Source of the DNA: Caldifarciminota bacterium UBA2202
GTDB taxonomy: Bacteria > Hydrothermota > 32-111
Direction of reading: 5' to 3'
Length of the DNA stretch: 14,824 bases
NCBI GenBank assembly: GCA_002327905.1
Contig: DCUY01000091.1
Span: forward strand, 1-14,824
The notes under the pieces are model-generated. The model saw only the letters and a program-made list of their open reading frames with translations. It searched no databases and had not been told where the DNA came from. Below, piece by piece: positions 14,755 through 14,824 of this stretch (within the stretch, counting starts at the first letter, position 1; every line of letters starts with the position of its first letter). The translations under genes were made by a program, and so were the position numbers.

Positions 14755-14782
14755 TAACCATAAACTATCAACTATAAACTAT
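14755..14782. repeat. Tandem heptamers, consensus (A/C)AACTAT
   Basis: Four consecutive 7-base units read TAACCAT, AAACTAT, CAACTAT and AAACTAT. The last three differ at one position only. They contain no spacers, so this is a short tandem repeat and not a CRISPR. Confidence 0.6.
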
Positions 14783-14824
14783 TATCTGTTTTTCTGCTCA
14801 CGGCTCATGGCGTCTTTGTCTGGC

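Larger units (their letters stand above)
14499..14824. other. Gene-free stretch upstream of the response-regulator operon
   Basis: This 326-base region holds the minus-strand leader and promoter with its palindrome (14499-14598), an extremely A+T-rich run (14581-14640), the REP-like hairpin, the heptamer repeats and a final segment with a GCTCACGGCTCATGG-type duplicated phrase (GCTCACG, GCTCATG). No coding potential, tRNA or other RNA gene was seen in it. Confidence 0.7.

Noticed and set aside
14755..14782. Possible CRISPR array
   Set aside because: The units are only seven bases long and contiguous, with no spacers and no cas genes in the window.
1..14824. tRNA, rRNA, insertion sequence or prophage genes
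   Set aside because: No cloverleaf, ribosomal RNA segment, transposase, integrase or phage structural gene was seen on either strand.

Overview
The window (14.8 kb, A+T-rich, about 60-65% A+T by eye) looks like chromosomal DNA from an uncultivated Gram-negative (diderm) bacterium. The diderm evidence is an Omp85-type outer-membrane barrel ending in a C-terminal Phe, a soluble (non-lipoprotein) periplasmic binding protein, and a secreted protein with a C-terminal module like the type IX secretion (Por) sorting domain. Together with a FlgD-like Ig domain on a secreted beta-propeller, this suggests the FCB group or a candidate phylum near it (Cloacimonadota, WOR-3 or Marinimicrobia type). That placement is inference. 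Shine-Dalgarno sequences are clear before most genes.

Layout. (1) 3-734 (+): 3' end of a large secreted protein with a T9SS-type C-terminus. (2) 781-8854 (+): a near-consensus promoter drives seven genes, each overlapping the next by 1 to 47 bases: NodU/TobZ-type carbamoyltransferase, glycosyltransferase, secreted NHL beta-propeller, then a BtuF/FecB-type binding protein, FecCD/BtuC permease and ATPase, and last a short Omp85-family barrel with one POTRA-like domain. (3) 8857-12235 (-): pheST, meeting the Omp85 gene tail to tail with 2 bases between. (4) 12279-12300: a strong intrinsic terminator separates pheST from the operon upstream of it. (5) 12302-14498 (-): single-domain response regulator, soluble GAF-PAS histidine kinase and a stand-alone Lrp/AsnC ligand-binding (RAM) protein, driven by a promoter (14570-14598) with an 18-bp perfect palindrome over its -10 box and start site. 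(6) 14573-14824: a gene-free stretch with a REP-like hairpin and short tandem heptamers.

How the genes may work together. The import genes form a complete inner-membrane uptake system for a corrinoid, haem or siderophore-type ligand. No TonB-dependent receptor is present; an Omp85-family barrel, a secreted propeller and two glycan or small-molecule modifying enzymes share the transcript. This is the most unusual part of the window and its purpose is not settled by sequence. The response regulator has no DNA-binding domain and the RAM protein has no helix-turn-helix, so the signalling operon has sensor parts and no visible output; the palindrome implies a regulator encoded elsewhere. pheST is ordinary housekeeping, apart from a pheS start codon without a Shine-Dalgarno and with almost no leader.
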